64,000 nt of DNA from Lantana camara (lineage: Eukaryota > Streptophyta > Magnoliopsida > Lamiales > Verbenaceae): assembly GCA_037501455.1 (NCBI GenBank), contig CM074864.1, positions 38,528,001 to 38,592,000 on the forward strand. The letters run 5' to 3'. Positions 23,762 through 36,104 of the stretch are shown here, piece after piece. The notes beneath the pieces were generated by a model. The model worked only from the letters and a program-made list of their open reading frames with translations. It made no database searches and was not told the DNA's origin. The position numbers were made by a program, and so were the translations under genes. How positions within the stretch are numbered: position 1 is the first letter of the stretch; every line of letters begins with the position of its first letter.

Positions 23762-26700
23762 ATCCCCGACGGCCCTAACCGTCCCGGGGGCTCCTTACCC
23801 ACAGCTCCTCTGATCCACATACATACATACATACATACTGATGCCAATATTTCATGGCCAACTTGCTACATAATCACAACACAACTGTTTTTCCAAAATA
23901 GCTTACATATGCTTCAAAAACTGGTTTTTATATATATTCCTACGCTGCAGGGATAGCCCGCCCACGCAGGACTCACACACTTACATTCCCACGCTGCAGG
24001 GATTGCCAGCCCGGGAAGAAGTGCAAGCATAAGATCATAAAAATATCATATTCAACACATACATAACTATTGTAAGGTATACTCGCATGCAGGGGTAGAA
24101 ATCAGCATGTAAAGGTCATAGGTCGCATAACTATACAAAATCCTAAACCTCACCTTATGCAAGTAGAGTCTGAGAGTGTGAGGGCCAAACAATCTAAACC
24201 TCGGGCCCACCGGCACCACCAAACTCTGTGACAAGACATACAGAAGCCCAGACTTAGACTCTATATGAACCAAACAAGACGCACGGCATTGCTCAACATG
24301 ATCGTGGTTATGCATAAGTGTTCATGTTGTGCTTGGATGAGGTGTCGTGGTCATTCAAGGCATATCAATGCTCAACAAGGTCATATTTACAAGCAACCAT
24401 CATGCAATTCCATATCCAAAGATGCAAGATCAATTTAGGAAGTCAATGTATTCACAAAATGCATATTAAATCATCCAATGTCACAGGGTTCAATTATAAT
24501 GTTAGAATTAAGCATCAAGTTCATGTCGAGTTATAAAGTGCATAAGTAAGAGCAACTTGGTCATATAAACATACAAAGTTATTGTACGTAGATGGCATGC
24601 TTGATACAAATAAAGAGTGCATTTAATTCACTTAAGATCATACTTTACAACTTCACAACATGTTTGGTACACAAGCTCAAGTCACATTCATAGTTTCATA
24701 AATATTACACTTACATCCCCTAAGTTATTTATAAAAGTTTAGAATTATTACACATACATCCCCTTAGTTGATTACTAAGCATAATTGTTCGTTTAAAGTG
24801 TTTATATAATTATTCAACTAGGAATTAATTACTTACAAACATGACAATTATCAATTTATCGTAATTCATAATATACCATCTTCGAGTAGTGAGAGTAAAT
24901 CAAAATATTACAATTCTAACTCCTATCATGCATCAAGTCTCAAGTTGTTCAAGCATCTTTCATGTATCTAAATTTATATTTGAAACACAATTTACAACAA
25001 ACATAACATTGAGAACGTCTCAAATTCATATAGAGAAATCACAACATGTTCGTTCTTCTAAAATATCATTCAAGTTCATTTAGTCACATAAAAGATTAGT
25101 TTCTAAATATTACACTAACATCCCTTCATATCTAAACACATAGCATAAATTCATCACATCGGGATTCAAATTGTAAATCAAAATACTCATGCATATCACA
25201 ATTCATTCAATACATATTTTTGTATATGATTGGAATATATTTCGATCAATCAAACCAACAATAACCAATTTATTTGCACTTAAAACAATTAATTCAAATA
25301 ATCACAATTACGCAAAATAATTCGTAATAAATAGATCGAGTGTCCGATTAACGAACGGAAAGTGGCGTTGAACTCACCACAACGAGAAGAACATTCCGAC
25401 CAGACGCCGCCGGAAGGCCACCACTGTAGCTGCCGGAATTTGGCCGGGCCGCCGCCGAAGGCCGCCGGAAAAATCCTGAAAAATCAGTCCTGAATGAAGT
25501 CTTCGTGCCTGTTCCGAATCCTCGATCAATTTCTGGAAATTCCAAGCCGATTGTCCTAGATCTGAAATCTAAGAACACGAAAACCCTAAATCTTCAAACT
25601 CGAATTAGTTCCAAACCGGTGAACCAAAATGTGATCCGAAAGAAGCATCGGCTTACCCATGACGAGCTCTTCGAAAGCCCTAAGGTAGCTCGCTGGAAAA
25701 ATCCTCGGAGCTAGTGCCGCCGTTGCACCGCCACTTTGCCGCCGCGATCCGCCGCCAAACCACCGAATCTGGAGTCGCCTGATCACAAGCTACTAGTTCT
25801 TGCCGTTCTGAACAACTTTCGTGAGGAGCCTAAGGCCAAAAGATAGCCGGAAAAGGCCCCCGTTGACCGCCGAACAATCTGCCACCTCACGCGTCGTCGG
25901 AACCACCACCTACGGTCAAGATCTGGTGAAATTGATGCCGGAAATGAACTCAAGGGGTCGAAAAACCTTGGAAACCATCAAGCCCCGTCAAAAACCACTA
26001 TCGGAAGGCGGCGAAACCCGCCGCTACAGTAACTCGTGCCGCCGCCGCGAGCTTTGGGCGGCGCATGCGGCGCCGTCTCTGCTCTGATGGCCTCGTCGCC
26101 GACGTTAAACGAAGCACCTGGAAGTCTACTTTCTGGGCATGGGGCGCGTGCATCAAGAAGATGGCCGGAAACCGCCGCGAAGGCCGGCAAAGTGGCGGCG
26201 GTCTGACAGCTCCGCCGCTGCTACTGAAATCTGTCGATAACTCCACCACCGTTCATTGTTAGGCCATGAAATTGGTACTCTTGCATACGTCTCGCCGAGA
26301 TAATCGAAATGGACTATTCGTTTGTTGAATTCCATCGAGAAACGATCGAGTTAAGGGCTCGTAACCAAAGCCGCGAATAGTACCCGCGGGAGAGAGAGTG
26401 GGAGAGGAGAGAGAGAAAGGAGATTGGGAGAAATGTGTCTTGTACACAAGCTATATACAACCGGGTATCCTTATCGCGTAGCAAAGAGTAATATCGCGTA
26501 CAAATAATCGTAAATAAAATTGGTAAAGTTACGAATAAACATTCAAGCTCCGAATTAATTTTATAAATTAAAATGAAAGAGATAGATTTACCCATTAGAG
26601 TTTAATTCAATTTAATTTTAGAAACCTTTCGTATAATTTAACGACACTTCGTAACCACATGATTGATAATTAATCTCAAGGAATTCAAGTAAACCGAAAT

Positions 26701-26893
26701 TAAACAAGTTAAGTAACATGATGGATTTAAAATCAACTTAACCATTAATTTTAGAATAATCCGAATGATCACATATTAAATTGGATTTATATTAAATCAC
26801 ATAATTCAAGAACTCTTAAATTAAACACACACAAGTGTAGAGACTTACTTGTTAATATCGTCAGGACGCCCTTCGAGAATACGGGGCGTCACA
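23762..26893 (-). repeat. N1 solo LTR, 5' portion (sense)
   Basis: This is the larger part of N1 after the N2 insertion. It has about 150 bp (25865-26020) that N2's LTRs lack but S1 shares, so that part is ancestral. A shorter version of the exon-1 open frame is at 26335-26153, starting MEFNKRIVHFDYLGET and ending early. Confidence 0.9.
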
Positions 26894-26898
26894 TTTTG

Positions 26899-27082
26899 TA
26901 TCGCTTCCACATTCAGGTTTGGCATATTTGCACTAGTACAGGGTTTAGGTACCGCCTAGCTTAGGTTGGTTTTTCGTTTGTCACCCGTTCGCTGTGGCTT
27001 GGTGTGTGTGCGGACTTTCCATTTCGTACACGTGTCGGGTCATAGTGCGGGGGTGTGGTGCGCCAGCGCTTGGGGTGCTACA
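26899..27082 (+). repeat. M 5' LTR, segment 2
   Basis: The last 184 bp of M's 5' LTR after N1. It contains the second inverted arm CCGCCTAGCT (26952-26961) and ends GGGGTGCTACA at 27082. Matches 37217-37400. Confidence 0.93.
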
Positions 27083-27089
27083 TCTTAAG

Positions 27090-27102
27090 TGGTATCAGAG
27101 CC
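27090..27102 (+). other. M primer-binding site
   Basis: TGGTATCAGAGCC, an exact match to the initiator tRNA-Met complement, eight bases after the LTR. Confidence 0.95.
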
Positions 27103-29097
27103 GCCAGGTTCAGAACCGGTGCTCTGGAGTCGTGTCGTGTTAGTTTAGGTCGGACGACATAGGAATACTTGTGCATTGCATTCGTCTGATGTGAAATTTT
27201 GACTTCTCTGCATGAATTTGTTTGAGCTTATGTGATTGTGTGCACACTATGATTACGATTTTTTCAAAATTATCACTGTTATGCTTTAAATTTTATTAAA
27301 TTACGTACTGCATCTGCATTACTTAAGTGTTCTTAATTGCTTTTATTACTTCACATATCCACGTACTAACCCGCATGCATAGATATTTATTCAATTTGTG
27401 AATTGCAGGGTGACATCTCGACGCTAAATTGTAAATGATCGTGACAATTCTTCCCACTTCTACAAATTTTTGACAAGAGATTCAAAGCAGCCATACTCTA
27501 ATGAGAGACAATGGACCTCTACAAGAATTCGAAACAAGGAATCAATGCTATCATTATGAAAACGGGTATTATGCATTCATAGCACGTGCATCATGCATTG
27601 GATTAAACTGTAAATTAAATTTAAATCTTTGTCCTACGTGATTGATTGTCTTCCTTGCTGATTAATGAGTGTATGTCATTCACATCCCTAACCCCACATG
27701 CATGAGCTTCGTGGTTGTAATTTAGGTGTTCCCCTACCTGATCCACTAAGTGCTGTCTTGATCGAAGCAACATTGGGATTCGAACCGGGGTTGACCAGAA
27801 GATGTATGATCGAGCTACACAATCAGGGTATTGGGTGGATACAAGGAAGATATTTGTATATGAGGGAGACAAGAGATCTTTTAACTATCAAGGTGCTTTC
27901 AGGATATATACTCTACATATTTGGGGGTGCTCAGGAGTAACATGCTTTATAAAGATATCAAAATTTCTAACTCTGGATAACATGAGGTAGCAATGAAGAA
28001 ATCGAGGCATTTGTACCATTTAGAGTCATATAAGAGGTCAGACTATTTTAAAGACATCAGCAAGAATGGTTACACTTATACTAAGGAAAAGGGGGAAATT
28101 ATATAAAATAAGGAATTTTGTGGCAATGTTTTTGAAGGCCAACTCTACCAAATGATGAGAATGGGAGCAGTAGTTAAAACGACGGTAGCAAAGTGGGATT
28201 GATTAAAGATTCTCCATTGATTCCTTCAAGAACGTTCTAAGAGACCTTACCATTGATAGAGATAGCAAATTCCGATTCTCGAGAATTTTATCTGGATTTC
28301 AGGAGACCCTGTGGATCACTTTGTTCTGAGAACCAATTGAAATGGTTCGAGACCTTTTTGAACCCAAAGGATTCAAGGAAATACCAAAGAATGCAACTTT
28401 GAATATGGATTTGGAACTACGGCCAGATAAGGATTTGATTAGTCCCTCAAGTTAAAGAATTGTCAACCTCGAATCCACTACTACGGTGAACGGTACATTG
28501 AGCATTCATGGCATTTGCACCCATGCATTTCATAAGTAATTATATTTTATTTTATTTTATTTTGCTTGATGTGCGTGACGACGTGTAATGCGTGATGCTG
28601 CCTTGACTGTAATAACGTGGTTAATTAATTTAATTTCCATAACTTGAGATTTATTATGGTTGTGAATTCTTGTAAACTGAATGGATTACATGCTTTCGTG
28701 AACTGTTCATGCTTCAGTGTTTATAGTTTCCTTAATGGCTCACTAACCCTTCGTGCACATACATACATATTGTAATTTTATCTTACAGTGATCCCATCGC
28801 GATATCCCCCTCGAGATGAGCATGGATGATGAGTCTATACCTTAGGGACACCTATATCAGTTGTGTAAAGGTACACTATACATGCATCTCATGTTTGGCA
28901 TCAAGTGTTACTTTGATGTGTGTATTTAGAATGCTGAGTAAGTGAACTTATGTGCTAGAGAGTTGTCGAGATCTCTCTCTATTTACGTGTTAGGGAGATG
29001 TGGGATTCTTCCTATTTATGTGATAGAAAGATGTTGGATTCTTTCTAAATTATGTGAGCAAAAGATGCTGCATTCTCTTGGAGTTAGATATTTGGGA
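27103..29097 (+). other. M internal domain, 5' part (non-coding)
   Basis: About 2 kb without any recognisable retroviral protein. It holds a GTCGGACGAC-like block at 27149-27158, a stretch homologous to N2 (28790-28890) and the first part of the hairpin array (28955-29097). The 75-codon frame at 27698-27940 has no family resemblance that I can see. S1 interrupts the array. Confidence 0.8.
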
Positions 29098-32000
29098 TGT
29101 AACATCCCGCTCGTCTGATTTATAAGGTACGCCACGTTTCAACCTTTTAATGTATTTAATTATGTGATTTTATATTTTTCGTGGCCCTATTTTGAACTCT
29201 TTTAGAGTTTAGGGGCCCCTTTGTAATTTTCTCTTTTTAGGGGTTTTTCGGTCATTTATCGTTCGAAAGAGATTTTGACCATTTTGACCCATTCTTCACG
29301 TTCGGGGCATCGAGACGAGTCCGTAGACTCTAAGTTTGCCCAATTCTGGCGTCGTTTGCCCCTTCTACCGTTCGTTTTTCGTGAGAGGACCCTGGATAAA
29401 ACACCCGGATCCTCGTTTAAGGTGTCATAACTCAGCAGCTCTCTCTCTCTCTCCCCCGCCAGACAGAACACTACACACACACACACACTCGAAGGTGTAT
29501 TTTCACACACAACTCAAACTTGCCCGTTTCTATATGGATTTCGACGAACCACTAGTCCATTTCGACGAGCTCGACGACACGGTCACAACCGTACCAAGAT
29601 CTCGACCAAACGATGACCGACGACGGAGATATCGGCCATTTTCAGGCGCAGATGGAGAGAGGTGGTGGAGCCGCCACTTCGCCGCCCTTCCGCGGTGCCT
29701 TCCGGCGATACGCGCCCCACAGCCGGCAAGAGGAGGTCCCGGCGCATCGAATGACGTTGGCGGTGCGGCCAGTAACAGTTGGATGGCGGCGCGTGCCGCC
29801 GCGTGAACAGTGTCACGGCGGCGCTCCGGCGCCCTTTTTCGACGAAGGTTAGTGTTTTCCAAGGTTTTCCGACCTCCTGAGTCCATTTCCGGCATCGTTT
29901 TCACTGAATTTTGGTTGTAGGTGGTGGTTCCGGGGAGGCGTGCGGCGGCAGAAACTTCGGAGCCCAACGGGGCCCTTTTCCGGCCATCTTTTGGCCTCGG
30001 GCCCTTCACGAAAGTTGTTCGGAATGACGAGAACTAGTGGCCTTTGATCACACGACTGCTGATTCGGCCAATTGGCTGCGGATCACGGCGGCACAGTGGC
30101 GGTGCAACTGCGGCACCACCTCCGGGGATTTTTCCGGCGAGAAAGCTTAGGGCTTTCATAAAGCTCGTCACGGGTAAGCCGATGCCTCTTTCGGATCTCA
30201 TTTTGGTTCACCAGTTTGAAAGTAATTGAAGTTTGAAGATTTTAGGGTTTTCGTGTTCTTGGATTTTAAATTGGAGACAATTGGCTTGGAATTTGCAGAA
30301 ATTGATCGAGGAATTAGATTGAGCACGACGAATCCTTACATGGGTGGTTTTTTGGGATTTTTCCGGCACGCTCTAGCGGCGGCCGAGCTGCGGCCCGCCA
30401 CTGTTCCGGCGGCTCCGGTGGCGGCGATCAGGCGGGCTTCGGACAGAATGTCCGTCTCGTTATGGTGAGTCCGTTGCCGCTTTCCGTTCGTTAATCGGAC
30501 ACTCGGTTTATTTTCTACGTATTTATTTGTGTATTTGGGACATATTTAAATTAATTATTTAAATGAGAATTAATTGTTATATGTTTGAATTGTCGATCGA
30601 AAGGTACTCCTATGTGTATGAAATCATTTATGATATGGAATGTGATAAGTATGGACTTTGTAATTTGTAAATTGAACCCCGATTTATTGAATTTATGCTA
30701 ATTGATTAAATTAGAGGGGGTGTTTGTGTAATTTTGAAACAGGATGAAATTGTTTGATTTGATTTGTTCAACCTTGCTAAGTGAATCCGTTTTGTAACAT
30801 ATGATTTGGGTATGTCACGTAGGAATTATATGAACTTAGTATGATTGGGATTTAATAGGTAACCTCGTGAGATTTATATAAATTTCGAAGCATGCTATTA
30901 CGATTTGTTTAGCTGTGTAATACGTGCAAATTTGTATGAAATATAATATGTGAACTTGCGTGATTTGAATTAATTTAACTTTAATTTTTCACTTGGTAAA
31001 TAAATATATTAATCTCGATGTGTTAAAGAAATTATTATGTCTAACATTGAACTTTAAATTAAGGTTTAATCACGTAAATTGGAATTTAATCTATTATGTA
31101 ATATTTGTGAATTTGTTATGCATCGGAAAATTATATGAGAACTTGAATAATTATGTAACTTAGTTGGAAGTTGCTTATGACCCCGTGGATTTAAATGAAT
31201 TCGTAGCATGTTACTACATGATTTATTTGGCCTTGTAATACGTGCAAGTTTATGAAATGTTATATATGAATTTGATTTGATTGCTTTGTAAATGTGCAAT
31301 ATATGAATTGATACGAGATAATGTGGTTGCATTTGCCGTGCGTCTCTGTGTGGTTGTCTGTCTGAGTCTGAGCTTTGTGGTCTGTTTTGTGTGTTCAGTG
31401 GATCAGGTGCACCCGAGGTGGTGACAAGTGAGTCGTGCAGGTTTCGGGGTGGACCTTCTGCTTTGTGTTCGGCTGTGTTTGGTACCAGGTGAGGTTAGGA
31501 TATAGTTATACCGTATTACAACGTGCTGGTTTTTGAATGCATGCGGTTTATAAGCCTTATGTATATGTAGATATGTGCGAAGTACGTATTTTGTTGGTTT
31601 TGTCATATGATTTGATTTGAAAATACGAAACGCTATGTATGAGCCTATGTATGCTTTATCTCAGTTCTGTTATGATTCCGAGGTCAGTGTGTGTGATATG
31701 TACGTGTGATATATGCATGAGATATGTATGTATCTGTGTGTGGCAAGTTAAGTTTCCGATATATGTCTATTTATTTGTGTGATGGGCCCCGGAGATTGTG
31801 GGTAAGGGAGACCCGGGACGACCATGGGGTCGCCGGTTATGACCCCTGTTCACTTCTCCACCAACGGGAGACTAGTTCTCCTATGCCGACGGAGCGCATT
31901 TTGGCATGGCCATTGAAGGAACTGGGCGGGATCCTCCGGTTCACATGTTTAGTTCTATGGTGGGTTGAGAGGGGCACCTCTCTTCCCCAATGGTGTGCAG

Positions 32001-32959
32001 GTGGGATTGTTTTATGAGTTTTGTTTTGATATGAATCAGTGTGTTATGTCTGTCCGTCTGTCATAAGTTCGTGAAACGGGGGTAGGTTCTTAAATTAAGA
32101 TAAAAATTGATATACCTTTAAGCTAATAAGATATGCTCCGATATGTGTGTTAAGTCTGCATGAATCTGAGCTATGCCTTAAGAAACTTTTGATTTAAGAT
32201 TTGTTTGGTCTGTTTGATAAGTCTCCCTATATGTATAGTGTCACGGAAATGTTTTGGCGTGCAAAAACTAACCCCGGGTTCACGAACGTCGCTTCTTCTT
32301 TGTGCTGTGCTCTATATATATGTATAGTGTGCGTGTGTCAGCCCCTCGCTCAGTCTTTGGACTGACCCCTCCCCTTTTATGTTTTAGTTCGCAGGCTTTG
32401 CTTTGAAGGTCGTTGGAGTTCGTGCTAGGCGGCTGTGTGTCGGGTCTGTCGAGTCTGTGTCTGTCTGTTTAAGTTTATTAAGTTCTGGCTCTGGTTTACG
32501 ATTTGTAAATGTTATATAAGATATGTTTGTGCAGGTTTGCATTTATGATTTGAATTTATGGAATTCGGGACAGGTTAGGACAGGTGCTCGGATTAGTTGA
32601 ACCCGTTGTGAATATATGATTGCTCGGGACAGGTTAGGACAGGTTTGCTGGATTAGTCGAACTCGTTTAGTTGATTTTGATGTTTGTATGGTACTGTATG
32701 TTTAAGGTATGAAAGTTTTTTAAAGTTGGCATTTCGTACTACTTCCGCTGTCATGTTTTGCATTCTTTCATTCGTACAGGGTTAGATACCGCCTAGCTAG
32801 TGGGTGTGTTTTTCGTTAGTCACCCGTTCGCTGTGACTTGGGTGTGTTTTTCGTTAGTCACCCGTTCGTTGTGACTTGGTGCATGTGCGGACTCTTCATT
32901 TCGTACACGTGTCGGGTCATAGTGCGGGGGTGTGATGCCCCACCGCTTGGGGTGTTACA
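29098..32959 (+). mobile_element. S1: solo LTR inside M
   Basis: TGTAACATCCC to GGGGTGTTACA, 3862 bp, flanked by TGGGA on both sides (29093-29097, 32960-32964). It is a relative of the M LTR, clearly diverged. It shows the LTR plan without interruption: CT-rich tract near 29438, exon-1 donor GT 30465-30466 (ATG then GTGAGTCC), acceptor AG 31397-31398, exon 2 31399-31488, donor GT 31489 (CCAG then GTGAGG), CAGTC/GACTG hairpin 32351-32364, acceptor AG 32393-32394, arms 32424-32432 and 32789-32797. No internal region remains. Confidence 0.95.
29534..29806 (+). CDS. Small open frame in exon-1 region of S1 (doubtful)
   Basis: 90 codons from an ATG about 90 bp after the CT tract. The start MDFDEPLVHFDELDDT and the later SRPNDDRRRRYR and RHFAALPRCLPA parallel the frame at 22722-23102. 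Several differences in the aligned part are at third codon positions, which hints at coding constraint, but the sample is small. No known domain, Ala/Arg-rich end. It could equally be a conserved untranslated leader. Confidence 0.3.
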   Translation: MDFDEPLVHFDELDDTVTTVPRSRPNDDRRRRYRPFSGADGERWWSRHFAALPRCLPAIRAPQPARGGPGASNDVGGAASNSWMAARAAA

Positions 32960-32964
32960 TGGGA

Positions 32965-33511
32965 GATGCTGGATTCTCTCGAATTTAGGGGTTTGAGAAA
33001 TGATGGATTTTCTCAAACTAGAATGTTTGGAAGATGTGGAAGTCTGCCAGACTTAGGTTGAGAGACGGGGCTCTCTCGATTACGTGGTTGAGAGACGGGG
33101 TTCTCTCAATTCTGTGTTTGAGGGACGGGGTTCTCTCTTTTGATGTGTCGAGAGACGGGGCTCTCTCTATCTCTACCGTGCTGAGAGATGGGATTCTCTC
33201 TTGTTTGTTGAGGTTGAGTTGCGTGTGGCCAGACAGTAGCTAGCAAGCGATGAGGGTGCGACGGTATCGAGCTTTGGGTGCAGTGGCCTAGCGAGGGATC
33301 GAACGAGTTTGAAGCGACCAACGGTTAAGTGTTTGAACAACCTCTGTGACTACGGAACTCTAAGGGGAGTTGATGCAATCAGTGGGAGTAAACTCCACAG
33401 CCAGGGCTATAACTCTACACGATCTCAGGAGATAGATTGAAGTATTCCAGTTCGAAGTTTTACGACTCAGTAATAGGACCTGAGGACAGGTCCTTTTGAA
33501 GGAGGGAAGAT
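32965..33511 (+). other. M internal domain, 3' part with hairpin array and PPT
   Basis: The hairpin array resumes after S1 (to about 33215); units such as GAGAGACGGGGTTCTCTC recur every 30-33 bp, so one frame (33034-33243) repeats the peptide LRDGxLSI. Then follow about 260 bp of plain sequence, the hairpin GGACCTG / CAGGTCC (33476-33493, loop AGGA) and the PPT GAAGGAGGGAAG (33498-33509). Confidence 0.88.
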
Positions 33512-36030
33512 TGTAACACCCCGCTCGTCCTACAAATAAGGTACGCCACATTTCAACTTCCTTGTGTGTTTAATTCGTTCATTTTGTGCTTTGCATGACC
33601 CTATTTTGAACTCTTTTAGAGTTTGGGGGCTTGTTTGTAATTTTCTCTTTTTAGGGGTTTTACGGTCATTTGTCGTTCGGTCGAGAGTTCGACCTTTTTG
33701 ACCCCTGCTTCGCGTTCGGGGCAGCGAAACGAGTCCACAGACTCTAAGTTTACCCATTTCTGGCGTCGTTAACCCCTTCTTTCGATCGTTTTCGCGTACG
33801 AGGACCCGAGATATAATACATGGATCCTCGTAATTCGTGCCAAGCGCAGCAGACCTCAGCTTGCTCTCTTCTCTCTCCCGCTCCAGATATGCACATGCAG
33901 TGAAGGTGTGAAAACACGCACAACTCCAAACTCGATCTATACTCGACGGAATTTGACGAACCAATAGTCCATTTCGAAGAGGTCGACTAGCCCGACATGA
34001 TGATACAAGTTTCATGGCCCGAAAATGTCCGACGGCGGCGCAGTGGTGGTCTGAAGGTGGCGGGTTACGCCACCTCATCGCCGGCGACAATCCGGCGAGC
34101 TTCGCCGGCCAACACCACCCTACCCCCATGGTTTCCGACCCGCTGGTGACGATTTCGGCCTCGATTTACCACGAAAACCACCGGAAATAGAGTTTTCCGG
34201 CAGCAGCAGTGCGGCGGCGTTTGGTGGCGGGTTTGGTGCTCCGATCATTGTCCGGCGACGGGATTTGAGGGGAAAGACACAGGACAACGAGCTGAGTCGA
34301 TTGAGGTCAGTCCCGCCACCTAAAATTCTTCGGAGCGGCGGCAGAGCAGCAGTGGTGGCGCGACGGTGCTTCGCGGCGGCGGCCATCTCCGTTGACTTTT
34401 TTCGGCGAACAACATAGGGGTTTCAAAGAGCACTTCAGGGGGTTTCGTATTCTTGGATTTGAAATTGGAGACGATTGGCTTGGAATTTGCAGAAATTGGT
34501 TGAGGAATTGGAACGAGCACGAGGAATACTTGCACGAGTGAATTTTGGGGATTTTTCCGGCACGCTCCGGTGGCGGTCGAGCGGCGGCCCACCACTGTTC
34601 CAGCGGGCTCCGAACAGTTTGTCCGCCTCGTTGTGGTGAGTCCAACGCCACTTCCCATTCTTCAATCGGACACTGGGTTTATTTGTTACGAATTTATTTG
34701 TGTATTTGAGACATATTTGATTTAATTGTTTTAATGCGAATTAATGGCCATATGCTTGAATTGTCGATCGGAATGAATTCCAATGAATATGAAATCAGGT
34801 ATTAAATGAAATGTGATATGAATTCATGCTTTGAATTGTGAATTGAACCCCCGTTATGCCGAATTGTATTAGTTGTTAATTGTTTTAAAATGTAATTCGC
34901 TTTTGTATGCTCGATAAATTGATGAATATGCATTGTATGGTATTTGGAAATATGTAATGAATGATAAATGTATGATTTCATGATTGTTGTTGATATTAGT
35001 TTCGTTTCATGCCATTAGATATAATATAGCCCTGGTAGAAGGGGTGTTTGTGTAATTTTAGAAAATGTAAATTTGTATAACTTGAATTAATTGAACATTA
35101 TCATTTGAAAACGATTATGCTAATTTTGATGATGTAAAAGTTGCTTTATTATGCCTTGGATAATTAAATTTGAGATTTTTGCAATTAACGTTTAATTACC
35201 TAAATTGAATTTGAATTTATGATGCAATGTATGAATTGTATGAACTTTGAATGATTAAATGGCTTAGTCGGAATTTGGTATGTAACCCCATGGGTCTAAA
35301 TTAATTCGTCTCATACTATTATATGATTCAATTAGCCTTGTAATATGTGGATTTTGTATGAAATGTGAAATATGACTTCAGTTGAAATTTATTATTTGAT
35401 AAAAGAATTTGTTATGCAATTTAGGATTTAGCAAGAATTGAATTAGTATGTCTTGGATGAGTTAATTTGAAACTTTGTAATTTAGGTTTAATTATTTAAT
35501 TTAAAATAAATCTATTATGCGATATGTGAACTGTATAAAACTTGTATGATTAAATTAGGAACTTTTGAACGTAAGAAATAAGTTATTAGTACGAATATGA
35601 ATTGGTTATTTGATATATGAATTTATATGAAATAAGGTGACATGCATTGCCTTTCCATTTTGTTTATTTGAATTAATTGTGCATAAGAACATCTTTGGAA
35701 GTGTTTTATGAATATGTTGACTTATGTGATATTTTATTTTGCAAGTAATTAGTATGATTATGAACTTTGCTTATGTGATTGCCTTTCTTAAGTACTTGAG
35801 CATGTGCCGTGCGTCTTTATATGGTTGTCTGAGTCTGAGTTTGAGTTCTGTACTGTGTTTGGTGTGTTCAGCTGGGACAGGTGCACCCGGGGTAGTGACT
35901 TGTGGTCGTGCAGGTTCCGGGGTGGACCATTTGCTTTGGGTTTGGCTTTGTCTGGTACCAGATGAGGGTGTTTTTGTTCTAGTTACATACTAAACCCTAC
36001 AACCTTATGTGACAAATTTGGCTAAAATCT

Positions 36031-36104
<74 letters not shown>

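Larger units (their letters stand above)
12145..26893 (-). mobile_element. N1: solo LTR (minus) inside M 5' LTR, itself split by N2
   Basis: The outer ends TGTAACTCCCC (12145) and GGGGCGTCACA (26893) are flanked by TTTTG on both sides (12140-12144, 26894-26898), and M's LTR resumes exactly afterwards. Once N2 is removed, a single 4066-bp LTR remains (12145-13078 plus 23762-26893), with no internal region. Sense features: TATATA 26457-26452, exon-1 donor GT 25377-25376, exon-2 donor GT 24153-24152, acceptor AG 12591-12590, arms 12215-12224 and 12565-12574 (10 bp, perfect). It arose by recombination between the two LTRs of a former element. Confidence 0.92.

Noticed and set aside
31399..31488. 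Predicted exon 2 as protein-coding
   Set aside because: It is 90 nt and open in one frame in S1 and M, but the same exon is 66-85 nt in others and has stops in N2, so coding is not conserved.
33530..34129. 199-codon minus-strand frame in the M 3' LTR
   Set aside because: Antisense to the LTR, broken into pieces in the 5' LTR (8681-9235), and without a domain; explained by GC-rich composition.
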